Shown piece by piece: positions 1 to 6,696 of a DNA stretch of 8,634 nucleotides (the first letter of the stretch is position 1; each line of letters begins with the position of its first letter). The stretch is taken from positions 1 to 8,634 of the forward strand of contig SKHU01000059.1 of assembly GCA_007116755.1 (NCBI GenBank), read 5' to 3'. A model generated the notes under the pieces. The model had not been told where the DNA came from and ran no database searches. It saw only the letters and a program-made list of their open reading frames with translations. A program made the position numbers and the translations under genes. The DNA comes from Alphaproteobacteria bacterium (GTDB taxonomy: Bacteria > Pseudomonadota > Alphaproteobacteria > Micavibrionales > CSBR16-224).

Positions 1-1
1 A

Positions 2-589
2 TTTCCTATACCTGAAGTTAATTATACAATGCATCTGCAAAAGTGCATTGAGCAATCATACAATACAGGTACAGCCTCTGTTTCACCTGAAAAAGGGGTG
101 TACTATATTTCTATCTTTCAAAAATTTGAGGGAAACTGCTTAGATACAGTTGTCAATAAATCTTCAATGATTTTTATGCTCAACAACACAAAAATGCAAA
201 GGGCTTGGCTACCTTACTACCCATTTACTTTATCAATAACAGACCCAAGGCAGCTATACGACTTTATTTATGGGAATATATTCCTTGTTGTTGTAATTGA
301 CTTAAACATTTTAAAAGAATACTTTAAAAATAACGGCTTACATCCTATAGTTTTAAATGCTGAGCCATGGTTTTTACAAATCAGTATTGACCCCAAAGAA
401 TTACGCAAAGGCGTTTATCGAGTTTCTTCAGATATCTTTGGCCGCGTTTCCCATGATTTCCAATCTTTGAAATGGTTTGCAGATACAGTGTCTGGATTTA
501 CCGAATTTAACCCTGATAACCTTGAAGCCATTAATCTAACCACTACTGATATCCCGGACGATTGGTATGACTTGACAGACGATTTCTAA
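2..589 (+). CDS. Hypothetical protein, 5'-truncated by the window edge
   Basis: I do not recognise this protein. The frame is open from base 2, reading FPIPEVNYT before the first Met at 29, and no ribosome binding site precedes that Met. The gene therefore most likely starts left of the window, and about 195 C-terminal residues are visible. They show alternating hydrophobic and aromatic stretches (for example YYPFTLSI and FLVVVIDLNIL), with no signal peptide or clear transmembrane helix. The last dozen residues are acidic (DIPDDWYDLTDDF). The segment is far richer in A+T than the rest of the window: bases 301-360 contain only 14 G/C, and codons end mostly in A or T. This fits recent acquisition or a mobile/accessory origin, but that is inference. 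It is followed by a non-coding repeat region, so no operon partner is visible downstream. Confidence is good that it is coding, and nil for function. Confidence 0.6.
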   Translation, partial: FPIPEVNYTMHLQKCIEQSYNTGTASVSPEKGVYYISIFQKFEGNCLDTVVNKSSMIFMLNNTKMQRAWLPYYPFTLSITDPRQLYDFIYGNIFLVVVIDLNILKEYFKNNGLHPIVLNAEPWFLQISIDPKELRKGVYRVSSDIFGRVSHDFQSLKWFADTVSGFTEFNPDNLEAINLTTTDIPDDWYDLTDDF

Positions 590-659
590 ACGCCCACAGA
601 ATTGAAGTTTAGAAATAGGAAAAATTAAATTAAAATAGCGGTTTACAGCCCCAACTCTA

Positions 660-765
660 CCGTCATTGCGAGGCTGCTTGAAAAGCAGGTGAAGCAATCC
701 ATAAAACCGCATTTGTTTTGGCGGATTCCGGATTGCCGCGTCGCTGTCGCTCCTCGCAATGACGG
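660..765. repeat. Palindromic intergenic repeat, about 106 bp
   Basis: The ends are a perfect 14-base inverted repeat: CCGTCATTGCGAGG at 660-673 and CCTCGCAATGACGG at 752-765. Inside, GCAATCC (694-700) pairs with GGATTGC (730-736). The left arm carries its own small hairpin, CTGCTT (674-679) with AAGCAG (683-688) around a 3-base loop. The motif CGTCATTGCGAG...GAAGCAATCC belongs to a family of palindromic repeats scattered through many alphaproteobacterial genomes; I recall the family from general knowledge and did not search for it. It could form a cruciform in DNA or a long stem-loop in RNA, and it may protect or terminate transcripts from the flanking convergent genes. Confidence 0.8.
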
Positions 766-819
766 ATGAGGGGCGCTGCGTTCTCTCTCGCCTCTCGCGG
801 TTCAAATCAAAATTATAAA

Positions 820-886
820 GTCATCCTGAACAACGTGAAGGATATCAAGAGACGGGAGAGGGATTCTTCGCTGCGCTCAGAATGAC
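820..886. repeat. Second palindromic intergenic repeat, 67 bp
   Basis: This is an imperfect inverted repeat. GTCATCCTGA (820-829) faces TCAGAATGAC (877-886), and the similarity continues inward: GTGAAGGAT at 835-843 opposes GATTCTTCGC at 862-871, with several mismatches. The sequence GTCATCCTGA...GTGAAGGAT...TTCTTCGCTGCGCTCAGAATGAC resembles another widespread bacterial palindromic repeat, different in sequence from the one at 660-765. Read on the minus strand it lies just downstream of the GNAT stop codon and is followed by T-rich sequence (TTTATAATTTT). It could therefore serve as a transcript end for that operon. Confidence 0.7.
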
Positions 887-900
887 CGTATGACCGTTTT

Positions 901-1740
901 TTAACCGTTGCGGCGGGCGGCGTTCCGTTGTTGCGGCACGCGGTTTGTTTGCGGAGCAGCGGCATTGACGGGGGTGGCAAGCGCCTTGAGTTGTGCGACA
1001 CTCCAAAACAGGGTTTCGCCCGGCAGGGTCAGATTGCCGCGCTTGCCGCTCGCCGTGTTGAATTGCTGCGGGATCGGGCAGTCGGAAAACAGCTCCGCCC
1101 CCGATTTCTCAAAAAAACGCTGGGAGTTGTTTTCCTTGTAACAGCGCGTCACCATCGCCATATAGCCGCGCGCCCACATCTCCCGTGCCCAGCGCTGTGT
1201 TAAAACTTTTCCGATACCGGTTTTGCGGCAGGCGGGATCAATATAAAGCGAGCCGAGCTCGGCGATTTTTTCCGCCTGCGGCAGATCGACAGGCGCTTTT
1301 TTGGCCGCGCTTTTGTTAAAATCATCCGTCAGTTTTTCCGATTTGCGCCGTGTATTTTCTTTCTCGTAAATTTCAAACAAATCCTTCTCCAGCGCACCGC
1401 CATAGCCTTTCACAAAGCCGCGTATGCACCCCGTCATTTCGCCGTCGGCAATAAATTCGGCGACATAACAAAGAAAACCGTTTTTTTCATCCAGCTTTTC
1501 TATCGCCTCAGCCCAGTAAGCGGCGAAAAAAGCGCGGTTTTGCCCCGTGCCGTTTTCATCATCGGGAATCAGTTCCGGAAAAACTTTCAGGGAGCCGCCA
1601 AGCCTGTCCGTTACCGCATCGTTGAAAAAACGGTCTTTGTAGGAACGGTAGGCCAGATCGGCCAGTGCCGCTTCGTCGCTGCGCCGTGCGGGGCGGATTC
1701 GGATTTTTCCGCCTTCTGTTTTGAAATCTTCCACCGTCAT
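901..1740 (-). CDS. GNAT-family N-acetyltransferase
   Basis: This 279-residue protein is a predicted acetyl-CoA-dependent acyltransferase; the substrate is unknown. The core GNAT signature is visible. Motif A spans residues 163-188, with the strand GSLYIDP followed by the acetyl-CoA pyrophosphate loop RKTGIG (172-177). Motif B follows around 204-217 (NNSQRFFEKSGAEL). The N-terminus (12-35) looks like the usual first strand and helix of the fold. It is longer than a typical 150-180 residue GNAT domain. Two things add length: a charged Lys/Glu-rich insertion at about 115-160, and a low-complexity Asn/Pro/Ala/Arg tail from about 257. The start is the ATG overlapping the stop of the upstream TrpR-like gene (ATGA), with AGGA 10 bases before it, so translation is probably coupled. 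It may be co-regulated with that regulator from the promoter near 2050-2079. Confidence 0.85.
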   Translation of the reverse strand: MTVEDFKTEGGKIRIRPARRSDEAALADLAYRSYKDRFFNDAVTDRLGGSLKVFPELIPDDENGTGQNRAFFAAYWAEAIEKLDEKNGFLCYVAEFIADGEMTGCIRGFVKGYGGALEKDLFEIYEKENTRRKSEKLTDDFNKSAAKKAPVDLPQAEKIAELGSLYIDPACRKTGIGKVLTQRWAREMWARGYMAMVTRCYKENNSQRFFEKSGAELFSDCPIPQQFNTASGKRGNLTLPGETLFWSVAQLKALATPVNAAAPQTNRVPQQRNAARRNG

Positions 1741-2009
1741 TTTTTTGCCGTCCTTTCCAGTAAAATACGATAACCCTGATACGGCTCTTCTTTCAGAAAA
1801 CGCGCCACGCGCCCGATTGTTGTCACGCTTGCTCCCGTTTCCGCCGCAATCTCGCGGTAGGATTGCTCCCCTGCCTCCAGCATCTGCGCAATGCGCCAGC
1901 GTTCCTCCAGAACGCGGATTTCCTGCGGTGTCATCAGGTCTTTCATCACCTGCGCATATTCCTCTTCCGTTTTGATCGTCAACAGTGCCTTTGCCAGCGT
2001 AACAGCCAT
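1737..2009 (-). CDS. TrpR-related YerC/YecD-family DNA-binding protein
   Basis: This 90-residue protein belongs to the Trp-repressor-like YerC/YecD family, small helical transcription regulators whose ligand and targets are poorly known. Residues 27-47 (TPQEIRVLEERWRIAQMLEAG) give the conserved TPxE...LxxRxxIAxxL pattern. A helix-turn-helix follows at about 50-72 (SYREIAAETGASVTTIGRVARFL), closely resembling the TrpR reading head. A short basic tail ends RTAKK. The length is normal for the family. The start is supported by AGAGAGGA, 7 bases upstream. It is the first gene of a two-gene unit, and its stop overlaps the start of the GNAT gene. An inverted repeat sits inside its promoter, which suggests autoregulation (inference). 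Assignment to TrpR itself is unlikely because no trp biosynthesis genes are nearby. Confidence 0.88.
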   Translation of the reverse strand: MAVTLAKALLTIKTEEEYAQVMKDLMTPQEIRVLEERWRIAQMLEAGEQSYREIAAETGASVTTIGRVARFLKEEPYQGYRILLERTAKK

Positions 2010-2047
2010 CGCCCTATCCTCTCTTTAAACCACTCCATCCTTTTCAT

Positions 2048-2079
2048 ACTGTATTAGTGCATTAATACAGTTATGTCAA
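2048..2079 (-). promoter_or_regulatory. Promoter with embedded inverted-repeat operator for the YerC-like/GNAT unit
   Basis: On the minus strand a perfect TTGACA -35 box (2079-2074) is followed, after 17 bases, by TAATAC (2056-2051) as the likely -10. Transcription would start about 35 bases before the ATG at 2009. Overlaying the spacer and -10 is a 24-base inverted repeat (2048-2071). Its arms are ACTGTATTA and TAATACAGT around GTGCAT, so 11 of 12 positions are symmetric. Such placement is typical of a repressor operator. The CTG and CAG ends recall a LexA box, but the spacing (16 rather than 10) does not fit. Which protein binds is not shown by the sequence; the adjacent TrpR-like protein is the simplest guess. 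Confidence 0.6.
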
Positions 2080-2115
2080 GCTTATTTGGCAGGGCGGCTG
2101 CAAAAAAATTACAAT

Positions 2116-2144
2116 TTGCGCATAAGGCCAAAGCGTTTTAGTAT
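2116..2144 (+). promoter_or_regulatory. Possible promoter for nrnC-mdh
   Basis: TTGCGC (2116-2121) and TAGTAT (2139-2144) are 17 bases apart, ahead of nrnC. The -35 keeps the important TTG but matches only 3 of 6 positions of the consensus; the -10 matches 4 of 6. This is the best plus-strand candidate in the gap but is weak. Confidence 0.25.
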
Positions 2145-2184
2145 GTGCGCGTAATCGACTCAATCAATATTGGCGTAGAGAAAA

Positions 2185-2814
2185 ATGGCAACAAAACACG
2201 ATCTGAAAATCGAACTGCATCACAACGACCTGCCCGACGGGCTTGATCTCGGCGATTGTGTCGCTGTGGATTGCGAAATGATGGGGCTAAAACCGCTGCG
2301 CGACCGGCTGTGCATGGTTCAGCTTTCTGCCGGCGACGGCGTATGTCATCTTGTCAAATTCGGACAGGGAGAATTGCATGCGCCCAATCTTTCCGCTTTG
2401 CTGGAAGATGAAGAGGTGACGAAAATCTTTCATTTTGCGCGCGGAGATCTGGCGGTGCTGCTGGCGCATCTGGATGCCGTGACCGTCCCCGTCTATTGCA
2501 CGAAAATTGCATCAAAGCTGGTACGCACATTTACGCCGCATCACAATCTGAAAACGCTGTGCAAGGATCTGCTGGATGTCGATATGAGCAAGCAGCAGAC
2601 CTGCAGCGATTGGGGCGCAGAGGAGCTTTCGCCCGAACAGCTTGAATATGCCGCGCTGGATGTTCTGTATCTGCATGAGATTAAAGCCGCGCTGGACGTG
2701 ATGCTGGAGCGCGAAGGCCGGATGCAGCTGGCGCAATCCTGTTTTGATTTTCTGCCCACCCGCGCCTTTCTTGATCTGTGCGGCTGGCAGGAGGAAGATA
2801 TTTTTGAACACTGA
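2185..2814 (+). CDS. nrnC: NrnC-type 3'-5' exoribonuclease (RNase D-like nanoRNase)
   Basis: This 209-residue DEDDy-family exonuclease corresponds to NrnC, which finishes RNA decay in the cytoplasm by hydrolysing 2-5 nt oligoribonucleotides, in place of Orn in alphaproteobacteria. The acidic residues are all present: D29 and E31 (VAVDCEMMG), D88 (FHFARGDLAVL), and Y155 with D159 (YAALDVLYL). RDRLCMVQLS (40-48), CTKIASKLVRTFT (105-117) and the C-terminal FLPTRAFLDLCGW (189-201) match my memory of Bartonella NrnC closely. No HRDC domains follow, unlike full-length RNase D (about 370 residues). The residue before D88 is Gly, where I recall Phe in NrnC. The start is preceded only by a weak GAG-containing site. 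mdh follows after 30 bases with its own strong ribosome binding site and no terminator between, so co-transcription is likely. Ribonuclease D is the name automated annotation might give. Confidence 0.88.
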   Translation: MATKHDLKIELHHNDLPDGLDLGDCVAVDCEMMGLKPLRDRLCMVQLSAGDGVCHLVKFGQGELHAPNLSALLEDEEVTKIFHFARGDLAVLLAHLDAVTVPVYCTKIASKLVRTFTPHHNLKTLCKDLLDVDMSKQQTCSDWGAEELSPEQLEYAALDVLYLHEIKAALDVMLEREGRMQLAQSCFDFLPTRAFLDLCGWQEEDIFEH

Positions 2815-2844
2815 AAACATAAAAGATAAAAAAGGAGAAACATC

Positions 2845-3801
<957 letters not shown>

Positions 3802-3824
3802 AATCGGTAGAATCCCTTTATACA

Positions 3825-3858
3825 GCGCGCCCTGCTCTCTTGCGGGGCGCGCTTTTTT
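3825..3858 (+). terminator. Rho-independent terminator after mdh
   Basis: An 11-base-pair GC-rich stem (3825-3835 with 3842-3852, one G-T pair) closes a 6-base loop and runs directly into six T residues (3853-3858). The outer arms are GCGCGCCC and GGGCGCGC. It lies 24 bases after the mdh stop and separates mdh from the ankyrin gene. Confidence 0.93.
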
Positions 3859-3905
3859 CGTATAGGATGGCCGCCTCTGGGAACATATAAACGGGGAGCC
3901 GCAAG

Positions 3906-5072
3906 ATGAGGCCGGATAAATCGACACCGGAAGACAGGCTGATCGACGCGGCGGCAAAAGGGGATACGGCAAAAGTTCAGGAATTACTCGATTCCGGAAC
4001 AGATCCCGATTGCGTCTCGAGCGACGGCAACTGGACGCCGTTATGTACCGCTGCCTATCGAAGCCATTTCAAAATTGCCAGCCTGTTGCTTTCCCGCGGT
4101 GCCGACCCGTCGAAAAAACCGCCACACGGCAGCGGCGGTTCGCCTTTGTGGTGGGCTGCTGCCGGCGGCAATGATGCCTTGTTAAACCTGTTGATCCAGA
4201 AAGGCGCAAAAACCGACGAAATCAACGGCAACGGCATGACACCGCTTTCCATGGCGGCGGCGGCCGGAAAGCTGAACATTGTGCAGGCGCTGTTGCAGGG
4301 CGGCGCAAATGTCAATGCGCAGGATCACAGCGGCAACACGCCGCTGATGCGTGCGGCGATGCGCGGCGATACCTACATCATGCAAATTCTTCTTGATGCG
4401 GGGGCGGATGTGACACTCACAAATGTACGCGGCCAGACAGTGCTGCACAGCGCCGCGCAAAAATCCGGTGGCCTTAATGACAAAACCGTGCGTTTTCTGC
4501 TGCAGGATAAAACCCGCACAAAGCATTTGCTGAACGTGCAGGATATACAGGGCAAGACCGCGCTGATGCGCGTGATTATGCGTCGCGACACCAATATGGC
4601 CGATCTGCTACTGAAAGCGGGTGCCGATCCCGACACGGCGGACGAGCACGGCTATACGCCGCTGATCCTTGCCGTGAACAGCCGCCGGCGTGAGATGGTC
4701 GATCTGCTGCTGGATAAAAACGTCTCGCTGACCCGCCGCGATAAGAACGGTGATACGGCTTTGCACCATGCCGCACGCATCGGCGAAACCGATATTCTCG
4801 AAACGCTGCTGTTTCAAGATGCGGCGACACTGCGCGCGGAGGACAGTCCGCAATATATGCGCAATAAAGCCGGCGATACACCGTTTGGTATTTGCAAAAA
4901 ACGGCTGAACGGCAAGGCCGCTGCAGAGGTTTTTAGAAAATGGGAAGCGGAGGAAAAACCCCTGCGCCGCGAATTTCTGGCCGCGCAGCGCGATGAGAAA
5001 CAAAAGACCCGCGCCGTACAGCGTGATGCAATGCGCCGCTTTCTCCGCCGCCCGTCAAACGGACCTAATTAA
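3906..5072 (+). CDS. Ankyrin-repeat protein
   Basis: This 388-residue protein consists almost entirely of ankyrin repeats, helix-loop-helix units that act as protein-binding surfaces. I count about nine to ten units, beginning near residues 10, 42, 78, 109, 142, 176, 215, 248, 281 and a degenerate one near 319. Several carry the canonical G-x-TPL-x-x-A and LL-x-x-GAD signatures, for example GNTPLMRAAMRGDTYIMQIL at 143-162. The unit near 176-210 is stretched, with an insertion around SGGLND and DKTRTK. The last 45 residues are highly charged and basic (RKWEAEEKPLRREF onward), probably a helical tail. No signal peptide or membrane segment is visible, so it is cytoplasmic or exported by a route without an N-terminal signal. 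GGGGAG lies 7 bases before the ATG. It stands alone between a terminator and a convergent gene. Its partner is unknown. Confidence 0.9.
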   Translation: MRPDKSTPEDRLIDAAAKGDTAKVQELLDSGTDPDCVSSDGNWTPLCTAAYRSHFKIASLLLSRGADPSKKPPHGSGGSPLWWAAAGGNDALLNLLIQKGAKTDEINGNGMTPLSMAAAAGKLNIVQALLQGGANVNAQDHSGNTPLMRAAMRGDTYIMQILLDAGADVTLTNVRGQTVLHSAAQKSGGLNDKTVRFLLQDKTRTKHLLNVQDIQGKTALMRVIMRRDTNMADLLLKAGADPDTADEHGYTPLILAVNSRRREMVDLLLDKNVSLTRRDKNGDTALHHAARIGETDILETLLFQDAATLRAEDSPQYMRNKAGDTPFGICKKRLNGKAAAEVFRKWEAEEKPLRREFLAAQRDEKQKTRAVQRDAMRRFLRRPSNGPN

Positions 5073-5088
5073 TCTTTTATATCGCCTG

Positions 5089-6552
5089 TCACGCCGCTTC
5101 GGTCTTGCCGGATTTGCGGTTGACGGGGGTCGGTTCTTCCGTTTTGCGCTTGATTTGCAACGCATCGTAATAGGAGGCAAAAACCGGCCGGTCGATATAA
5201 CGCCCTGCGCCTTTTTCCGTCCGCAGTTCGCCGTCTTTATAGACGACTTTGCCTTGCGAGATTGTGACCGTATTCGCGCCTTTGACCGTCATGCCTTCAA
5301 AAATGTTGAAATCGACATTCTGGTGATGGGTTTTGGCGGAAATCGTGCGGCTTTTCTCCGCGTCCCAGACGATAATATCCGCATCCGCACCTTCGACAAT
5401 CGCGCCTTTGCGCGGATAGATGTTGAAGATTTTCGCCGCATTGGTCGAGGTCACGGCGACAAATTCGTTCATCGTTAAACGGCCGGTATTCACCCCGTGA
5501 TGCCACAACACACCCATACGGTCCTCAATACCGCCCGTGCCGTTGGGAATTTTGCGGAAATCGTCCTTGCCCGCCGCTTTTTGCGGTGCGCAGAAACAGC
5601 AGTGATCGGTCGCGGTGGTTTGCAGATGCCCCGCCTGCAAGCCCTGCCACAGCGCCTTTTGATGTTCTTTCGGGCGGAAGGGCGGGCTCATCACATGTGC
5701 GGCGGCAAATTCGAAATCGGGATGACGGTAAACGCTGTCATCAATCAGGAGATGCCCGGCCAGTACCTCGCCATAGACGCGTTGCCCCTCGCCGCGCGCA
5801 CGGGCAATTTCGTTCAGCGCATCTTTTGCGGAGTTGTGGACAATATAAAGCGGCACATCCAAAACCTGTGCGATACGGATGGCGCGGTTGGCCGCCTCGC
5901 CCTCGACCTCGGCAGGGCGGGAAAGCGGATGCGCCTCCGGCCCCGTCAGGCCTTTTGCGTAAAGTTCGTTTTGCAGCGTATAGACAAGCTCGCCGTTTTC
6001 GGCATGGACGGTGACAATCGCACCGAGTTCCCGCGCACGGGTAAAGCTGTTGACCAGCACCTCGTCATCGGCCATGATCGCGCCTTTATAGGCCATAAAA
6101 TGTTTGAAGCTGTTAACGCCGCGCTCTTTCACCAATACGCCCATTTCTTCAGACACGCTGTCATCCCACCATGTCACGGCGACATGAAAACTGTAATCCG
6201 TTGCGGATTTTTCCGCCCAGCCCCGCCATGTGTCATAGGCTTCCAGCAGCGATTGCTTCGGCGAGGGAATGACGAAATCGATAATCATTGTCGTGCCGCC
6301 CGCCGCGCCGGCCGAAGTGCCGCTGAAGAAATCCTCCGAGGCCACCGTGCCCATAAACGGCAATTCCATATGCGTGTGCGGGTCGATACCGCCCGGCATC
6401 ACATACTGTCCGCTTGCATCCACAACCTCCGCCCCCTGCGGCGTTTCCAGATTTTCCCCGATCTGTTTGATGACGCCGTCCGCGCAATAAATATCGGCTT
6501 TGTAAGTGCGGTCGGCTGTGACAATCGTTCCACCTTTGATGATCAGGGACAT
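5089..6552 (-). CDS. hydA: Dihydropyrimidinase / D-hydantoinase
   Basis: This is a binuclear-metal cyclic amidohydrolase that opens 5,6-dihydrouracil and dihydrothymine to N-carbamoyl-beta-amino acids. The family also opens hydantoins. From the ATG at 6552 it is 487 residues, normal for the family. All metal ligands are visible: H59 and H61 (DPHTHMELP), carbamylated K150 (SFKHFMAYKG), H183 (TVHAENGE), H239 (YIVHNSAKD) and D316 (ATDHCCF). The catalytic Tyr is Y155. MSPPFRPKE (288-296) and NGTGGIEDR (337-345) are the usual substrate-loop regions. The frame extends to a TTG at 6570, but AAAGGAG lies inside that extension, 8 bases before the ATG at 6552, which decides the start. It is divergent from the beta-ureidopropionase gene, whose enzyme uses its product. 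It is convergent with the ankyrin gene, with 16 bases between stops. The adjacent gene favours a pyrimidine-catabolic role over hydantoin use. Confidence 0.94.
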   Translation of the reverse strand: MSLIIKGGTIVTADRTYKADIYCADGVIKQIGENLETPQGAEVVDASGQYVMPGGIDPHTHMELPFMGTVASEDFFSGTSAGAAGGTTMIIDFVIPSPKQSLLEAYDTWRGWAEKSATDYSFHVAVTWWDDSVSEEMGVLVKERGVNSFKHFMAYKGAIMADDEVLVNSFTRARELGAIVTVHAENGELVYTLQNELYAKGLTGPEAHPLSRPAEVEGEAANRAIRIAQVLDVPLYIVHNSAKDALNEIARARGEGQRVYGEVLAGHLLIDDSVYRHPDFEFAAAHVMSPPFRPKEHQKALWQGLQAGHLQTTATDHCCFCAPQKAAGKDDFRKIPNGTGGIEDRMGVLWHHGVNTGRLTMNEFVAVTSTNAAKIFNIYPRKGAIVEGADADIIVWDAEKSRTISAKTHHQNVDFNIFEGMTVKGANTVTISQGKVVYKDGELRTEKGAGRYIDRPVFASYYDALQIKRKTEEPTPVNRKSGKTEAA

Positions 6553-6605
6553 GGCGGTTTCTCCTTTCAATAAAAAAACTTGAATTCCTGCGTAAATTTA
6601 TGTCT

Positions 6606-6611
6606 TATAAT
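6606..6611 (+). promoter_or_regulatory. Possible -10 box for the beta-ureidopropionase gene
   Basis: A perfect TATAAT lies 85 bases before the ATG at 6697. The best upstream TTG hexamer, TTGAAT at 6580-6585, is 20 bases away, too far for a standard -35. The promoter would therefore be weak or activator-dependent. Transcription from it would run through the operator-like palindrome at 6643-6658. Confidence 0.35.
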
Positions 6612-6629
6612 ATGGCTCTATACTATAGT

Positions 6630-6658
6630 TTTATCGCTTTTTTCGACCCTGCGGTCAA
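6630..6658 (-). promoter_or_regulatory. Probable promoter for the dihydropyrimidinase gene
   Basis: On the minus strand TTGACC (6658-6653) and GATAAA (6635-6630) are separated by 17 bases. The -35 matches 5 of 6 consensus positions and the -10 matches 4 of 6. The -35 box is one arm of the RutR-like palindrome at 6643-6658, so a bound repressor would block polymerase here. The predicted leader is about 70 bases. Confidence 0.45.
6643..6658. promoter_or_regulatory. RutR-like operator between the divergent pyrimidine-catabolism genes
   Basis: The 16 bases TCGACCCTGCGGTCAA form an inverted repeat, with arms GACC/GGTC extended by near-symmetric flanks. They match the RutR consensus TTGACCANNTGGTCAA at 11 of 14 defined positions. 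RutR is the TetR-family regulator that represses pyrimidine degradation and is released by uracil or thymine. Finding the motif between dihydropyrimidinase and beta-ureidopropionase genes makes the match much more meaningful than sequence alone. No RutR gene is in the window; the true binder could be another TetR-family protein with a similar site. Confidence 0.55.
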
Positions 6659-6696
6659 GTCTTAAGGGTCTTGATGAATTTAAAGGAGAGATGCCC

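Larger units (their letters stand above)
590..900. other. Non-coding intergenic region with two palindromic repeats
   Basis: No convincing gene lies in these 311 bases. They separate the AT-rich left-edge gene from the convergent GNAT gene and are mostly taken up by two palindromic repeats, described separately. Bases 590-659 are AT-rich, with no hairpin-plus-T-run terminator that I can see. Bases 766-819 hold a C/T-rich stretch and nothing recognisable. Short frames across the repeats encode peptides such as VIARSDSDAAI and GHSERSEESL, which are the usual by-products of translating such repeats rather than real proteins. Confidence 0.7.

Noticed and set aside
536..805. Minus-strand open frame of 89 codons
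   Set aside because: It lies across the palindromic repeat. Its peptide contains VIARSDSDAAI, typical of translated repeats, and part of it overlaps the left-edge gene.
660..886. CRISPR-like array
   Set aside because: The repeats are two single palindromes of different sequence, not direct repeats with regular spacers.
813..1001. Minus-strand open frame of 62 codons
   Set aside because: It covers the second repeat (peptide GHSERSEESL) and the end of the GNAT gene; no ribosome binding site.
2048..2071. LexA (SOS) box
   Set aside because: The ends CTGTAT...ATACAG look like an enterobacterial SOS box, but CTG and CAG are 16 bases apart rather than 10. Alphaproteobacterial LexA recognises a different, GAAC-type motif.
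3886..3891. TATAAA as a -10 box for the ankyrin gene
   Set aside because: Transcription would begin inside the ribosome binding site, and no -35 element lies at the right distance.
6553..6570. Six-codon N-terminal extension of the dihydropyrimidinase from a TTG
   Set aside because: The extension contains the ribosome binding site AAAGGAG itself, which points to the ATG at 6552.
5497..6573. Plus-strand open frame of 358 codons opposite the dihydropyrimidinase gene
   Set aside because: It is the shadow of a gene with all metal ligands intact, with an Arg/His-rich composition typical of antisense frames.
6580..6696. 39-codon N-terminal extension of the beta-ureidopropionase
   Set aside because: It runs through the promoter and operator region and lacks homology to the family. 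GGAG at 6685-6688 directs the start at 6697.
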